Source: Megaustenia siamemsis
Lineage: Eukaryota; Mollusca; Gastropoda; Stylommatophora; Ariophantidae
NCBI GenBank assembly: GCA_032433765.1
Contig: JAVIAB010000008.1
Span: 41,517,279 to 41,581,278, forward strand
Direction: 5' to 3'
Length of the DNA stretch: 64,000 bases
Position numbers and translations under genes: made by a program. Each line of letters begins with the position of its first letter. Position 1 is the stretch's first letter. Under the pieces are notes generated by a model, which worked only from the letters and a program-made list of their open reading frames with translations, was not told the origin of the DNA and made no database searches. Below are positions 35,265 to 45,639 of this stretch, piece after piece.

Positions 35265-35960
35265 TTTCTCCTTTCCTTCCACATTTGCCTTTCAGCCGAG
35301 GGGAGATATAGTTTGCAATCTTACGCTCTTCTGCTGACTTCTCCTGCTGTTGTTTTCTAATGTTTCTAGTATTCCATCAATCTATGTTTTGCTCTTCTGT
35401 TGGCCTCTCCTGTTATGTTTTCTAATGTTTCTAGTATTCCATCAATCTATGTTTTGCTCTTCTGTTGGCCTCTTCTGTTATGTTTTCTAGTTTTCCATCA
35501 ATCCATGTTTTGCTCTTCTGTTGGCCTCTCCTGTTATGTTTTCTAGTATTCCATCAATCTATGTTTTGCTCTTCTGTTGGCCTCTCCTGTTATGTTTTCT
35601 AATGTTTCTAGTATTCCATCAATCTATGTTTTGCTCTTCTGTTGGCCTCTCCTGTTATGTTTTCTAATGTTTCTAGTATTCCATCAATCTATGTTTTGCT
35701 CTTCTGTTGGCCTCTTCTGTTATGTTTTCTAGTTTTCCATCAATCCATATTGTGCTCTTCTGTTGGCCTCTCCTGTTGTTATATTTTCTAGTGTTTCTAA
35801 TATTCCATCAATCCATGTTTTGCTCTTCTGTTGGCCTCTCCTGTTGTTATATTTTCTAGTGTTTCTAATATTCCATCAATCCATGTTTTTCGTGGTCGAA
35901 CCTCGCGTCTGGTGTATTGCATCGATTGTTGAAGGTCCCCTTGTGTTTTGTTTTAATCTT
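35265..35960 (-). repeat. Tandem array of the family D LINE 3' module (right arm of an inverted repeat)
   Basis: Reverse complement of the left arm. It begins with the family D terminus (35273-35320) and continues with about nine units of cttctgttggcctctcctgt, 'tatgttttctaatgtttcta' and 'gtattccatcaatctatgtt'. Some units are about 10 bp shorter because one 'tgtttcta' step is missing. The outermost part (35885-35960) continues into single-copy family D sequence. Confidence 0.88.
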
Positions 35961-36925
35961 TCTGCCTTATCTCATTCTTCTTCAACAACAACATATTGCT
36001 ATGCATTTAAACATTTACACCAGCTAGGGCCACGAACAGGACAATACGTTTAAGGTCATCACCGATTGCCCATAACTTGTCATGTAGGGTTTGTTTCTAT
36101 GGACGATATTTGAGTTGTTAAGCTGGTTGAGAGTTCTGCAGTCCTGTAGTGTATGCTCCGGATGAAAAACACAGCTCACGGTGTGCACTGAGCACTAAAC
36201 TCAGTTGATCCAGCAGTAGGCCGGACTTGGAATATGAGGAAACTGCAACAAAGAACACTTTTCAAACAGAGCCTCAACGGTTCCTGTCGCCTATCCGCCA
36301 TGTTGACCGGAAGTCCCGCTTGGCCTTATATATTTTGGTATGTGCTGTAGCTGCAAATGATTGGGACTGCAACTGCCTTTCTTTGTTTGGATCCTTCAAT
36401 GAGATGTGTTTTAAACTGGATAATTCCACTGGCACGAGCGGTTGAGCAATAATGAATTTTAATTCGTTTGCAGTGATACCGGGGCACTCGACTAACCATA
36501 ACTATGCTCGGCTTATTTTATTTCATTTCTAAGTATTCTAATTGTGAGGATTGGCTGCTTAGCAAAACAAAACAAAAAAAAAAAAAAAAAGGCTTTCGGG
36601 GTAAATCCTGTTATAAATAATAAATAAACATTTCATTCCCAAGACAGTCTACAATAGTTGTCAATTGCCAATGTGTTAGTCCATCATTGAGGCTGGTATC
36701 AAGTTACACTGACCTAATCATTCCTCTTGCTCCAACAAATGTATGTAATTGAGGTCATGGCCTCTCCCTCTTAACATCTGAAATTGTGATTCTCCCCTCT
36801 ACCGTACCCAAGCAATCATTCACACGATAAATCCATCGTCCATCGTGACTGAAATGATGCTAACAATTCCTTCCCCCACACTTTCGTACATCAAAGTTAT
36901 CAACAATCGAACCACAAAAGGATAC
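35961..36925. other. Likely NLK intron; no other feature
   Basis: Non-repetitive sequence downstream of the second NLK exon on the minus strand, with a poly-A tract at about 36571-36590. I looked for the next kinase exon (HRDIKPGN, DFGLAR) and did not find it. Confidence 0.4.
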
Positions 36926-36981
36926 ATCTCGTGCAAGAAATCCATAGGGCCTGGTTGCAGTATATCCTGGGCTGACAGAAC
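36926..36981 (-). CDS. NLK: Nemo-like kinase (NLK), internal exon, N-lobe subdomain IV region
   Basis: This 56-bp minus-strand exon encodes VLSAQDILQPGPMDFLHE plus the first two bases of an Ile/Met codon. NLK proteins have VLSALDILQPPH..(F/Y)..EIY at this point, straight after the HDN/HEN that ends the preceding exon. The acceptor is strong (pyrimidine-rich tract, then cttcgcag at 36989-36982). The probable donor is AT|GTATCC at 36926/36925, off consensus but placed exactly where the homology ends. The frame continues phase 0 from the exon at 46166-46037. NLK is a proline-directed MAPK-related kinase acting in Wnt, Notch and TGF-beta signalling; this exon contributes the strand before the hinge. 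GPMDFLHEM departs from the usual sequence, so a divergent paralogue is possible. Confidence 0.72.
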
Positions 36982-37636
36982 CTGCGAAGGGACATGGAAA
37001 TGATATTGATAGGCGTCAATCAACCTTGCATACATTAATATTGGTTCTTTACATGCAGGAGACATGGCTCTTTACACGCTGGATACACAATTCTTTACAT
37101 GCAAGAAGTCAAACACATATTTGTATACAGATGGATTTATAATAACATTTACAAGCAAATGTATTCATAATGAAACGTAAAATATCTCACTTTATTGACA
37201 ACATTCACATCACAGTGCGACTATCTGAAAATCATTGCCGTTATTTATAACACAATTAACATAAATATGCATTAATTAAGTACTCGATATAATTAAATTC
37301 ACGTGAAAACTGATAAAATATGCACATTCGTTTTAAATGTATTATCTAAAACATTTTTATGAATAAAGTAATAAAGCAACAACACAAAATTATATTTAAA
37401 TTAAACTACACACAAATTGTATCCAATATGTATTTCTTTATAACAATGTTCACGAACAAGTTTATTTATTTATAATTATCATTCCAGTTTACTTTTGTGA
37501 AAATTCACTAAAATAGTCTTTTGATAATAAAATAAGCCAAAGAGTTTATTTTAACAAATATTTTTGATGCGGAACGATGAAGCAACAGTCAGAGGCATTT
37601 TATATAGTGCAACAACTACAACGTAGACGTTACTTG
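36982..37636. other. NLK intron, AT-rich
   Basis: Unique, very AT-rich intronic sequence between the exon at 36926-36981 and a hAT-type MITE. Confidence 0.5.
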
Positions 37637-37893
37637 GAGCACCCTTGAGGAACTTGGACAGTGGTTCTCAAGCTCTCCCTTATCGCGGACCCACATTAAA
37701 TACGTTTTGTAGTCGTGGACCCGATTCAACTTCAACTCAAGACATTTTTTTTTTTTTTACGAATTGTTTTCTTTTGTATTTGCATTCACTCTATGTTTCC
37801 ATTTACCTAAAAAAAAATAGCATACTACTCTTTAAGCCGTCGTGGACACCCCCCTTTATAACGGCACCGCAAACCACAGTTTGAGAAACGCTG
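37637..37893. mobile_element. hAT-type MITE, intact copy
   Basis: The left end CAGTGGTTCTCAAGCTCTCC and the right end CAGTTTGAGAAACGCTG form imperfect terminal inverted repeats of the hAT type. Inner sub-terminal words (gcggaccc, cgtggaccc, cgtggacacc) are repeated. Length is about 257 bp, with no coding capacity. The 8-bp target duplication is not clear. It matches the split copy at 1111-1812. Confidence 0.7.
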
Positions 37894-38258
37894 GGTTAGG
37901 CTACAGTAAAAACATGTCAAGGGAGATCTTTTGTCGCTCTAACAGATTGTATTGTTACTGCAAAGCTACAACATACAGCTTTACTGTTACCAGATTTCCT
38001 ATGTTTTTCTTCTATTCTGTTCCACACAAAATATGACTGGCACTGACTGTTTTGTTGATCCAATGTCATGAAAAAGAACAAGGAGGAGATGAGGGAAATA
38101 GTCAGAAAGATTAAAAAAAAAAAAAAAAGAAATATGGTAGGAAGATGACAGAATAAAAGTAAAGAAAGACAACTTTCCTAAGACGAACTTTCCAGATTTT
38201 ATTTCATTAACCCACCTCTTCTCCCAGCGGAGCTGATATAACCAATCTATCTCTGAAT

Positions 38259-38475
38259 GGGAGCATCGACGGTTGAGTGATTAGTGTACTCACTTCCTGG
38301 TCTGAATGGTCCGAGTTCGATCCCCAGAAGTAGCAGGGTTTTTTTTTTCTTACCGACAAGGCTCAGAAGTTCACCCAGCCTCTAAAAATGGGTTCCAAAA
38401 ATGTGCCGTGGTCGTGGAAAAATATGAGCATTAACACCATATTCCCCAAATACCAAACAAGGCGTGGAGCCAGTC
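38259..38475 (+). mobile_element. SINE4: tRNA-derived SINE sharing body blocks with SINE1
   Basis: The head GTTGAGTGATTAGTGTACTC (A-box region) and GAGTTCGATCCCC (B-box) differs from SINE1. The body, however, contains the SINE1 words gttcacccagcct, 'aatgggttcc' and ttaacaccatattccc in the same order, and ends aaggcgtgga. The block between head and body differs from SINE1. No duplication was identified. Confidence 0.7.
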
Positions 38476-38624
38476 TCGTATACGTTAAACCTCGTATACT
38501 TACCACACTATATATACCATATCACATGACACCAAACCATACGATATACCATACCGTACCATAAAATAAACGATTACACACACTACACTATACACAACAC
38601 TATACATACACAAACAAATATATG

Positions 38625-39063
38625 ACAGGCTGTCAAAGCTATAATGATAAGTGAGCACACACACAGGACAGACTGTCGAAGCTATAATGATAAGCGAGCA
38701 CACACACATGACAGACTGTCGAAGCTATAATGATAAGCGAGCACACACACAGGACAGACTGTCGAAGCTACAATGATAAGCGAGCACACACACACAGGAC
38801 AGACTATCGAAGCTATAATGATAAGCGAGCACACACACACAGGACAGACTATCGAAGCTATAATGATAAGCGAGCACACACACAGGACAGACTGTCGAAG
38901 CTATAATGATAAGCGAGCACACACACACAGGACAGACTATCGAAGCTATAATGATAAGCGAGCACACACACAGGACAGACTCTCGAAGCTATAACGATAA
39001 GCGAGAACACATACACAGGATCGAATATATAATGATAAGCGAGCACACAAACATAGGACAGGC

Positions 39064-39108
<45 letters not shown>

Positions 39109-39145
39109 CAAGCTGTCCAAGATATAATGATAAGCGAGCACACAC
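38625..39145. repeat. 43-47-bp minisatellite, about 11 copies, with (GA)n tract
   Basis: The unit is 'gataagcgagcacacacaca', 'ggacagactgtcgaagctat' and aat. Length varies through the CA run. One unit (39065-39106) carries an embedded (GA)n microsatellite. Confidence 0.92.
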
Positions 39146-39424
39146 AAATGAAGACTAACAGTGCTTCAGTTTGACAGTTACTGATCTAGAATAACAAGAA
39201 CATCTCTGCTCTATTGTGACAAATACTGCTGTGGTGCAACTTTTGCCAGGGGCATCCCTGAGCCAAATTTCGAAAGTGGTATTTCTAGAGGTTGGTCCAT
39301 AAACATTTATATAACATTACTTTAAGGTGCAAGTTTCAACGGCAAATAATTCTTGTCCACCATTTTCTCGTGGGTCGTTACAGTTCAATTGTTTAAGTGT
39401 TTGCAAATATTATTCCTTAGTTGG

Positions 39425-39950
39425 TTAGGAGTTCTAATATATGGCGAACTTAAGGACGGAAGGAGACCAAAGGGCAGACCAGTGCTGAGATATAAGGATG
39501 TTTGCAGCGCATACTTGATGGAATTTTCTATCAGTGAAAGAAACTGGGAAAATGTGTGGCTACGGATCGTAGCACATTGAGTTATTGAGTTATTTGCGGG
39601 TCATCATCATTGCACTCCGAACATGTCCATAGGTGCTCAGATCCCCTCCTCAGCAATTCCCTCAGTATCCAGCGACTGACGACTCCAGTTCTAATCGTAG
39701 CACATACAGAGCAAAAATACAAAAATGGCACATCAACTTTCGAGACAGTGCTGATGTCAAATTCAGAAGACAAAAGGCGCAAGAGAAACGAGACAAGGCC
39801 AGGTACCGTAAATACACCTTGCTTGTTCTGTGGATGGATCTGTTTGTCCAGGGTTGGCAAATTCAGCCACGAGAGACGATGTTCAGTAAAGCAGCACCCA
39901 GTTGGTTTGAGACTTTTATGACATTTCCAGGTTAGTAGAATGCCGATTCG
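39425..39950 (+). mobile_element. Family H LINE C-terminus with zinc-finger end, split by a family G insertion
   Basis: The first part (39425-39577) encodes YGELKDGRRPKGRPVLRYKD, VC, and then RNWENVW. The second part (39694-39950) encodes CLFCGWICLSRVGKFSHERR and C, a C-x2-C...H-x(4)-C finger that closes ORF2 in a known group of LINEs, which also carry the YGEL...RYKDVC block. The two parts were contiguous before a 116-bp family G fragment inserted at 39578-39693, as shown by a perfect 12-bp duplication. Confidence 0.78.
39566..39705 (-). mobile_element. Family G retrotransposon 3' end with 12-bp target-site duplication
   Basis: Only 116 bp long (39578-39693), severely 5'-truncated. On the minus strand it encodes TGVVSRWILRELLRR and SEHLWTCSECNDDD, and ends in a TTGAGTTA-like repeat tail. 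Flanking perfect repeats atcgtagcacat are at 39566-39577 and 39694-39705. Confidence 0.85.
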
Positions 39951-39976
39951 GACAAATTAGTTTAAGAACACCAAGA

Positions 39977-42755
39977 TGTTATCATCATCATCATCATCGA
40001 GTGCCTTCTCCGCAACGAAGGTTGGCTACCATGGAGCGCCATTTTGCTCTGTCTCTTGCTTTGATGGTGCAGGTTGTCATAGACTGACATGCCATCTTTT
40101 AATGTTACTCGTCCATGTTAGTCTTGGTCTGCCTCTTTTACCTTGTATTTTCCCCTCAAAAATTGCTTTTAGTAGGCTGTTGTGTCTTTTAACATGGCCC
40201 AAAAATCGCATTTGTCTTGAATGAATTGCATTTAGTAGTTCTCTTTTTATTTTTAGTTGTTTTAAGATTTCATTGTTTGTTTTCTTTTCCTTCCATCCAA
40301 TTCTACCTATTCTTCTATATATCCACAATTCAAAGGCTTAAATTTTCTGTTCTGTTTTCTTGTCTAATGTCCATGTTTCTGAACCATATAGGAATATTGA
40401 GAAGACATAACATTTTGCTGTTCTTAGTTTTAGCCCTAGTGTTATTTGTTTTGATGTTACGATGTTCTTCATGGCATTAAAATTACTTTTTGCCATTCAT
40501 ATTCTTTTGTTTATTTCAGTTTTACATTTTCCACCACTGGTTATAGTATGACCAAGGTAGTTGTACTTAACTGACAGAGGTACTGTCTTCAGGTCTATTC
40601 CTTCAATTTTGATATCCACTTGTGGGTTTTGAGTATTTTCTTTGTTTATGATCATAGTTTTAGTCTTTTTGATATTCATATCTAATCCACATTTTTTTCT
40701 TGTCATGTTTATTTCATTAAGTAATTGTTGTAGATCTTTAAGATTTTCTGCTAGTAGTACAGTATCATCAACATATCTTAGGTTATTGATCAATTTTCCA
40801 TTAATGTTTAGGCCTGACATCTCTGTGATGTTTTTACAGATTTGCTCAGTGTATAGATTGAACAAGCGGGGTGAAAGATGCATCCCTGTCTTACTCCTCT
40901 TGTTATATCAGTGGGTGTAGAGTTCTCTTTGTTATATTTTATTATTGCTGTTTGCTCCCAGCATAAATTACATATTAGTCGCATGTCCATGTCATCTAGA
41001 TGTATCTCTTTTAGGCATTCTATAATTTGTTTGTGGTGTATTACAAGTTTAGGTTTAGTCTATGAAGCAGGCACATATTGGCTTGTTTACTTCTGTGTAC
41101 TTTTCGATTAGTGTTATCATGCAGAGTATGACTTCCTTTGTCCCACTACTTTTTTTTTTAATAAAAATTGCTGCTCATCTAATTCAGTATTGATTTTATT
41201 ATGAATCCTTCCTTGTATAACTTTTAGCAAGATTTTTGTAACATGGTTCATTAGGCTTATTGTTCTAAAGTCACTGCATTCAACTCCACCATTCTTTTTA
41301 GTAAATGCAATGAAAGTTGATGTTTTTATTTCATTTGGTATGTATCTTGTATGGTATATGTCGTTGCATATGTCTGTAATCACTTCAATGCCAAAATCTT
41401 CTAGTGCCTGTATCATCTCTATCCGTATGATGTCAGGTCCTGCTGCTTTTCCCTTTTCAATTGTTTTTATAGCTGTTTCCACCTACGAAGATTTTATAGC
41501 CTGACATATATTTTATCATTGGTTTCTTGTCCCTTTGATCATGAAATAGTTCTGTTATATATTCCTGCCATCTATCTATTATATCTTTATTGTATGTTAG
41601 CATATTTCCTTTTTTGTCTGCAATGCAACCGCTTTCTGTGGCTTTTTTTTTTTTTTTATGTATTAGTCATTTTCTTTATTTCTGTGTGCATTCCTCTTAA
41701 GTTTTGTTTTCTTTCCATAGTTTATTTTTTTAATTCATTTTTAGCTGAGCCAGTCTTCTTTTGCCTTTTTTGCACATTTTGCGTATTTCATTATCTTTTT
41801 TTTATATTGTATTAGGCAGTGTTCTTCACTTGTCTCCTTTCTTCCATTTTTTGTCTAAGATGGTGTTATTTATCCATTTTTGTTTTTTTTTCTTTTTTGG
41901 GTAAGGTGTCACAAGTTTCTTCTATGCTTTTCTTTATGCTTTGCCGTTTGGTTGTGACTTTTGCATCACGATTTTCTCTTCTGTATTGCTCAATTCCTTC
42001 TAGCAGCTTCTGATATGTGTTCTTTACTTGTATAGGTATCGTTAATATTTTTTTGATTTAAAGCTGTTATATCTAGTGGTATTGTTGATAAATTAACTTT
42101 TGCTTGTTTCTGTTTAGTTTGATTTTCATTTTTATCATTACGGGGTTGTGATCTGGGTTAATATCTGCTCTTGGATATGTTTTGGCTTTCTTGACGCTCT
42201 TACGGAACCTATCTTTTGTCATTATGTAATCTATGTGATTCCTCCAGGACTTTTCCATGTGTATAGTTTCCTTTTCTCTTGCTCAAAGTAGGTGTTGCAT
42301 ATTATCTGTCTGTTTTCTTCACAGAATTGCATTAAACTTTCTCCTCCGTCATTTCTTTTTCCTAAACCATGATTTCCTACCTTTTCCTACTTTAGCGTTC
42401 ATGTCACCCATTACAATCGAGATGTTCGATGATTTCACTCGCTTCACAACTTTATTTAGATCTTCAAAATATGCCTCTATTTGTTCATTTGTGTGGACTT
42501 GAGTAGGTACGTATGTCTGTATTATTGCTATGTCGAATTATTTTGCTTTCATCGTGAGTAGTATAACCCTATCATTGCATGTCCAGTGGGTACTTATATA
42601 TTTTTGTAGCTCTCTTTTTATTAGTATTCCTACTCCTCTTTGATGTTCTGTTGTGTTGCCTGGATATATAAATGTATATTTTTCCTTCTCTATGTACCCA
42701 CATTCTTTCCATCTTCTCTCTGATAACACCAAGGTGTAAAGGCATTACAATGAGA
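39977..42755 (-). mobile_element. Family A non-LTR retrotransposon, longest copy (endonuclease, reverse transcriptase, C-terminus)
   Basis: Read on the minus strand. Endonuclease region 42755-42075: RRGVGILIKREL-like start, then SIVMGDMNAKVGKGRK at 42410-42380, the DMNA motif of APE-type LINE endonucleases. Reverse transcriptase 41480-40500: GKAAGPDIIRIEM, FRTISLMNHVTKI, then NNLRYVDDTVLLAENL at 40785-40745, where the catalytic box is YVDD rather than the commoner YADD. Post-RT helix and C-terminus 40480-39998: MWIYRRIGRIGWKEK, GKRGRPRLTW. Several frameshifts and stops are present, so it is inactive. The 5' end is missing (ORF1 and the endonuclease start). The 3' end has an ATG trinucleotide tail (plus-strand atcatcatcatcatcatc at 39980-39997). 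It lies within the NLK intron, on the same strand as NLK. Confidence 0.88.
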
Positions 42756-42849
42756 AGTTGCTGTAGAGCTGATGATAAGGATAAAAAAAATAAAAACAAA
42801 TGGTACGGTTACAGTTTTATGTAGGTGTGCTAAGGACATTTAACTAGTC

Positions 42850-42955
42850 TATATTTATATATATATTGTTGTGTTTTGTCCACTGTTCCAGTTGAAGGCC
42901 TACTAAGCCGCAACGTAGTTTTGATTTTGTATTTTCCTTCACCAACGTATAGACG
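42850..42955 (+). mobile_element. Penelope-like element terminal fragment, variant
   Basis: GTTGAAGGCCTACTAAGCCG followed by CAACGTAG (42891-42918) is a decayed version of the end at 22551-22580, with the same shortening of the CTGATGA core. The flanking word gttttgtcca is also shared between the two, but in a different position. Confidence 0.4.
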
Positions 42956-43259
42956 TAACCAAACACATTTTCTATTTTTCCTCCTTATCATTCTTATGGC
43001 TAAGGACACCAACATTTCTGTGTGGTATTTTGCTGCCATTTCTCTTAAGTTCTCTGTACATACGTCACAAATATGGATTACCTGAAACTGTAATGATAAA
43101 GCAGAATATATTGGAACAAACGTCACCCTAATGCAGTACTGAAAAATATGCTAGTGGCCATACTTTTTCATACACGCACTTGGGATTCGACTATTTAACA
43201 CCCTGGTCAACAAGCCAGTACACTAATAACTTCACCAATAATAACATACAGGGCACGGT
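42956..43259. other. NLK intron, no feature
   Basis: Unique sequence; nothing supported. Confidence 0.4.
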
Positions 43260-43395
43260 TGTTTGTTTTCATCTCGAAGTGGCGTTTTGTTCTAATCTTT
43301 GAAATTTAGCAGCATTTATGGATGAAGATGTCATGAGCCAAAAATATTCTACTTTCTTAAAATGTATATTGTATGGAGGTAGTTTCAATTTGTGA
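43260..43395. mobile_element. Dispersed repeat X, copy 3, running into a minisatellite
   Basis: Matches the start of repeat X (words gtggcgttttgttctaatct, 'gcatttatggatgaagatg' and 'aaaatgtatattgtatgg'). After the last word the sequence enters a tandem array whose unit is the next 38 bp of X. Confidence 0.6.
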
Positions 43396-43860
43396 CACCA
43401 TGTATATTGTATGGAGGTGGTTTCAATTTGTGACACCATGTATGTTGTATGGAGGTGGTTTCAATTTGTGACACCATGTATATTGTATGGAGGTGGTTTC
43501 AATTTGTCACACCATGTATGTTGTATGGAGGTGGTTCCAATTTGTGACACCATGTGTATTGTTTGGAGGCGGTTTCAATTTGTGACACCATGTATATTGT
43601 ATGGAGGTGGTTTCAATTTGTGACACCATGTGTATTGTATGGAGGTGGTTTCAATTTTTGACACCATGTATATTGTATGGAGGTGGTTCCAATTTGTGAC
43701 ACCATGTGTATTGTATGGAGGTGGTTTCAATTTGTGACACTATGTGTATTGTATGGAGGTGGTTCCAATTTGTGACACCATGTGTATTGTATGGAGGTGG
43801 TTTCAATTTGTGACACCATGTGTATTGTATGGAGGTGGTTTCAATTTGTGACACCATGTA
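43370..43860. repeat. 38-bp minisatellite, about 13 copies, derived from repeat X
   Basis: The unit is accatgtatattgtatggag, gtggtttcaatttgtgac. The single-copy counterpart in repeat X at 47512-47552 reads aatgtatattttgtgggagt, 'ggttaaaatctgtgatatc', clearly the same segment. Units differ at a few recurring positions. Confidence 0.9.
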
Positions 43861-44046
43861 TAAAGCGCCATAAGTAATAGTAGTAGGTTGTAAGGTACCC
43901 CCGTCACGCCAAGTGGCGTATAGGGAATATGGTGTTAATGACCATAAATTTTACAGACCTTCAGCACACGATTTTAAGGGTAATGTGGTCGGTATTACGC
44001 CCGTGCCGCTTCACTTTCCCAGAAAAAAATCCCATAAAGCGCCATA
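43860..44046 (-). mobile_element. SINE1 copy, 5'-truncated, with 13-bp target-site duplication
   Basis: The minus strand carries only the 3' body and hairpin tail (43894-44033); the tRNA-like head is missing. Perfect repeats ataaagcgccata flank it at 43860-43872 and 44034-44046. Between the duplication and the standard tail is about 20 bp of an unusual TAC-rich tail. The left duplication is directly joined to the last unit of the 38-bp array. Confidence 0.92.
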
Positions 44047-44094
44047 CAGGCAGATATTCTCCGACTTCAAAGGTACTCTCATTTTTTTTTTTGG

Positions 44095-44302
44095 CCAAGA
44101 GTTTTAACGTTTTCATTTCGATAGATTTGTTCCTATTAATTTTTTGCCAAGAGTTTTAACGTTTTTATTTCGATAGATTTGTTCCTATTAATTTTTTGCC
44201 AAGCGTTTTACCGTTTTTATTTCGATAGATTTGTTCCTATTAATTGTTTGCCAAGAGTTTTAACGTTTTTATTTCGATAGATTTGTTCCTATTAATTTTG
44301 CC
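44095..44302. repeat. 52-bp tandem repeat, four copies
   Basis: The unit is 'ccaagagttttaacgttttt', 'atttcgatagatttgttcct' and attaattttttg. Copies start at about 44095, 44147, 44199 and 44251. Confidence 0.92.
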
Positions 44303-44379
44303 CTGACATCGGTCATTTTTGGACTGCTTTATTAGATTTACAACTGTCAAAGGTTATTTAACGTGCGCAGAATGCATAC

Positions 44380-44820
44380 GGGACCTCTTGTTTTTCTTAC
44401 TTGTCCGAGAGGGCTGCTATCTGATCGCAATACCCTGAAGCTAGGGGAGGCTAATACCACGAAAGGATTTTTGTTTATAACTTTTCCACCACCATCTGTG
44501 GGAATCGAAACCGGGACTTTCTTGTACAGATGCCAACGTCTTACCTCTAGACCACAGGTGGCCAACTTAAGGTCGTCGAGGGCCGAATTATAGACACGGC
44601 TAGGACCTGAGGGCCAAACTTATAAATACATTATTTATTTCAAAATTACCTTCATGTTATTTTTTTTTTAACCTACTGGAACTTTGGTTTTTATTTATAG
44701 ATATTTAATATAGTAGTTTCTGTGGACGCTTCAAGGACCAAGTAAAATAGATCTGGACAACGGGTCGCGATTTGGCCATCATTGCTCTAGCCCACCCAAT
44801 ACACTGTCCCCGTGATTCAC
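44380..44820 (-). mobile_element. SINE5: tRNA-like SINE, head interrupted by a hAT-type MITE
   Basis: On the minus strand an A-box-like GGTCTAGAGGTAAGACG (44551-44535) and a B-box GGTTTCGATTCCC (44514-44502) precede a body down to about 44380. Upstream of the A-box the head is broken by the MITE at 44553-44784 and continues at 44792-44820 (gtgtattgggtgggctagag on the minus strand). Confidence 0.55.
44545..44792. mobile_element. hAT-type MITE with 8-bp target duplication
   Basis: The element is 44553-44784 (232 bp). Its ends CACAGGTGGCCAAC and, complemented, CAATGATGGCCAAA share the TGGCCAA core of hAT-like termini. The flanks are CTCTAGAC (44545-44552) and CTCTAGCC (44785-44792), matching at 7 of 8 positions, the duplication length expected for hAT. 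Internal AT-rich sequence, no coding. Confidence 0.7.
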
Positions 44821-45639
44821 AGTAAAACATTTTTTTTTGTTGGTTATGTGTGCGTGTGGCTAGTTACATGTTGAATACACGAACTTTATAATACAACAAA
44901 ATCTACCTATACCTTTCTCTCACAACCCATTTACTTCTTGAATATAAATCACACAGATCCCGAACGACATCTCTCTCTCTCTCTCTCTCTCTCCACGTGA
45001 GTGTGGGCGCGCGCGCGCGCGTTTAAAAAATCTCAAATAATAAATTGAAAAGCTTACAGTCTAAACACGTTTGTATTTAAATTTCGAACGAAAGACGCAA
45101 CGTTAAATCTTGAAACAATTTTTTTAAGACAAAAGGTAAAAATCTCTTATAAAAAAATAAAATAAAGAACCCTAAAAGAAATATATATTATACAACAATA
45201 TGACATACAAATTAGGCATATAAAAACATTCTTCCATTTTCAAAACGGCACGTTTCGACCATCTCATCTCAAAACAACACTCTCTATCTGGAAACTCGGA
45301 TTGTCTTGGGGAAAAAAAATAAACAAACAAATAAATAAAAACCAACATTACCTTAACCATAGCCAACAATAATTTTACATAGTTCGCATTGCAAAAGACG
45401 TCACAAGCTTTAGATGACTTTGGGAAAACCCTCTAAACCCGCAGGGTTAATCAAACTATAGTTGGTTGTGGCTAAACAATGCAACTTTTACTCCGAGAAT
45501 TGAAGCTTTTGCTTCGTTTTGTTTTTATTCACCCGATGATTGAAGGAATAATTAGACTTCTTTGCCATCCGCCATTAAAATGACGATACATGGGCGTAAA
45601 TGAGTTGTGTTTTGATTTGCATTACAACTGTAATATTTA
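44821..45639. other. NLK intron; short microsatellites
   Basis: (CT)n at about 44970-44991 and a CG-alternating tract at about 45007-45021. Otherwise unique AT-rich DNA. Confidence 0.45.

Noticed and set aside
39977..42755. Family A copy as an active element
   Set aside because: Frameshifts and stops separate endonuclease, reverse transcriptase and C-terminus, and the 5' end is missing.
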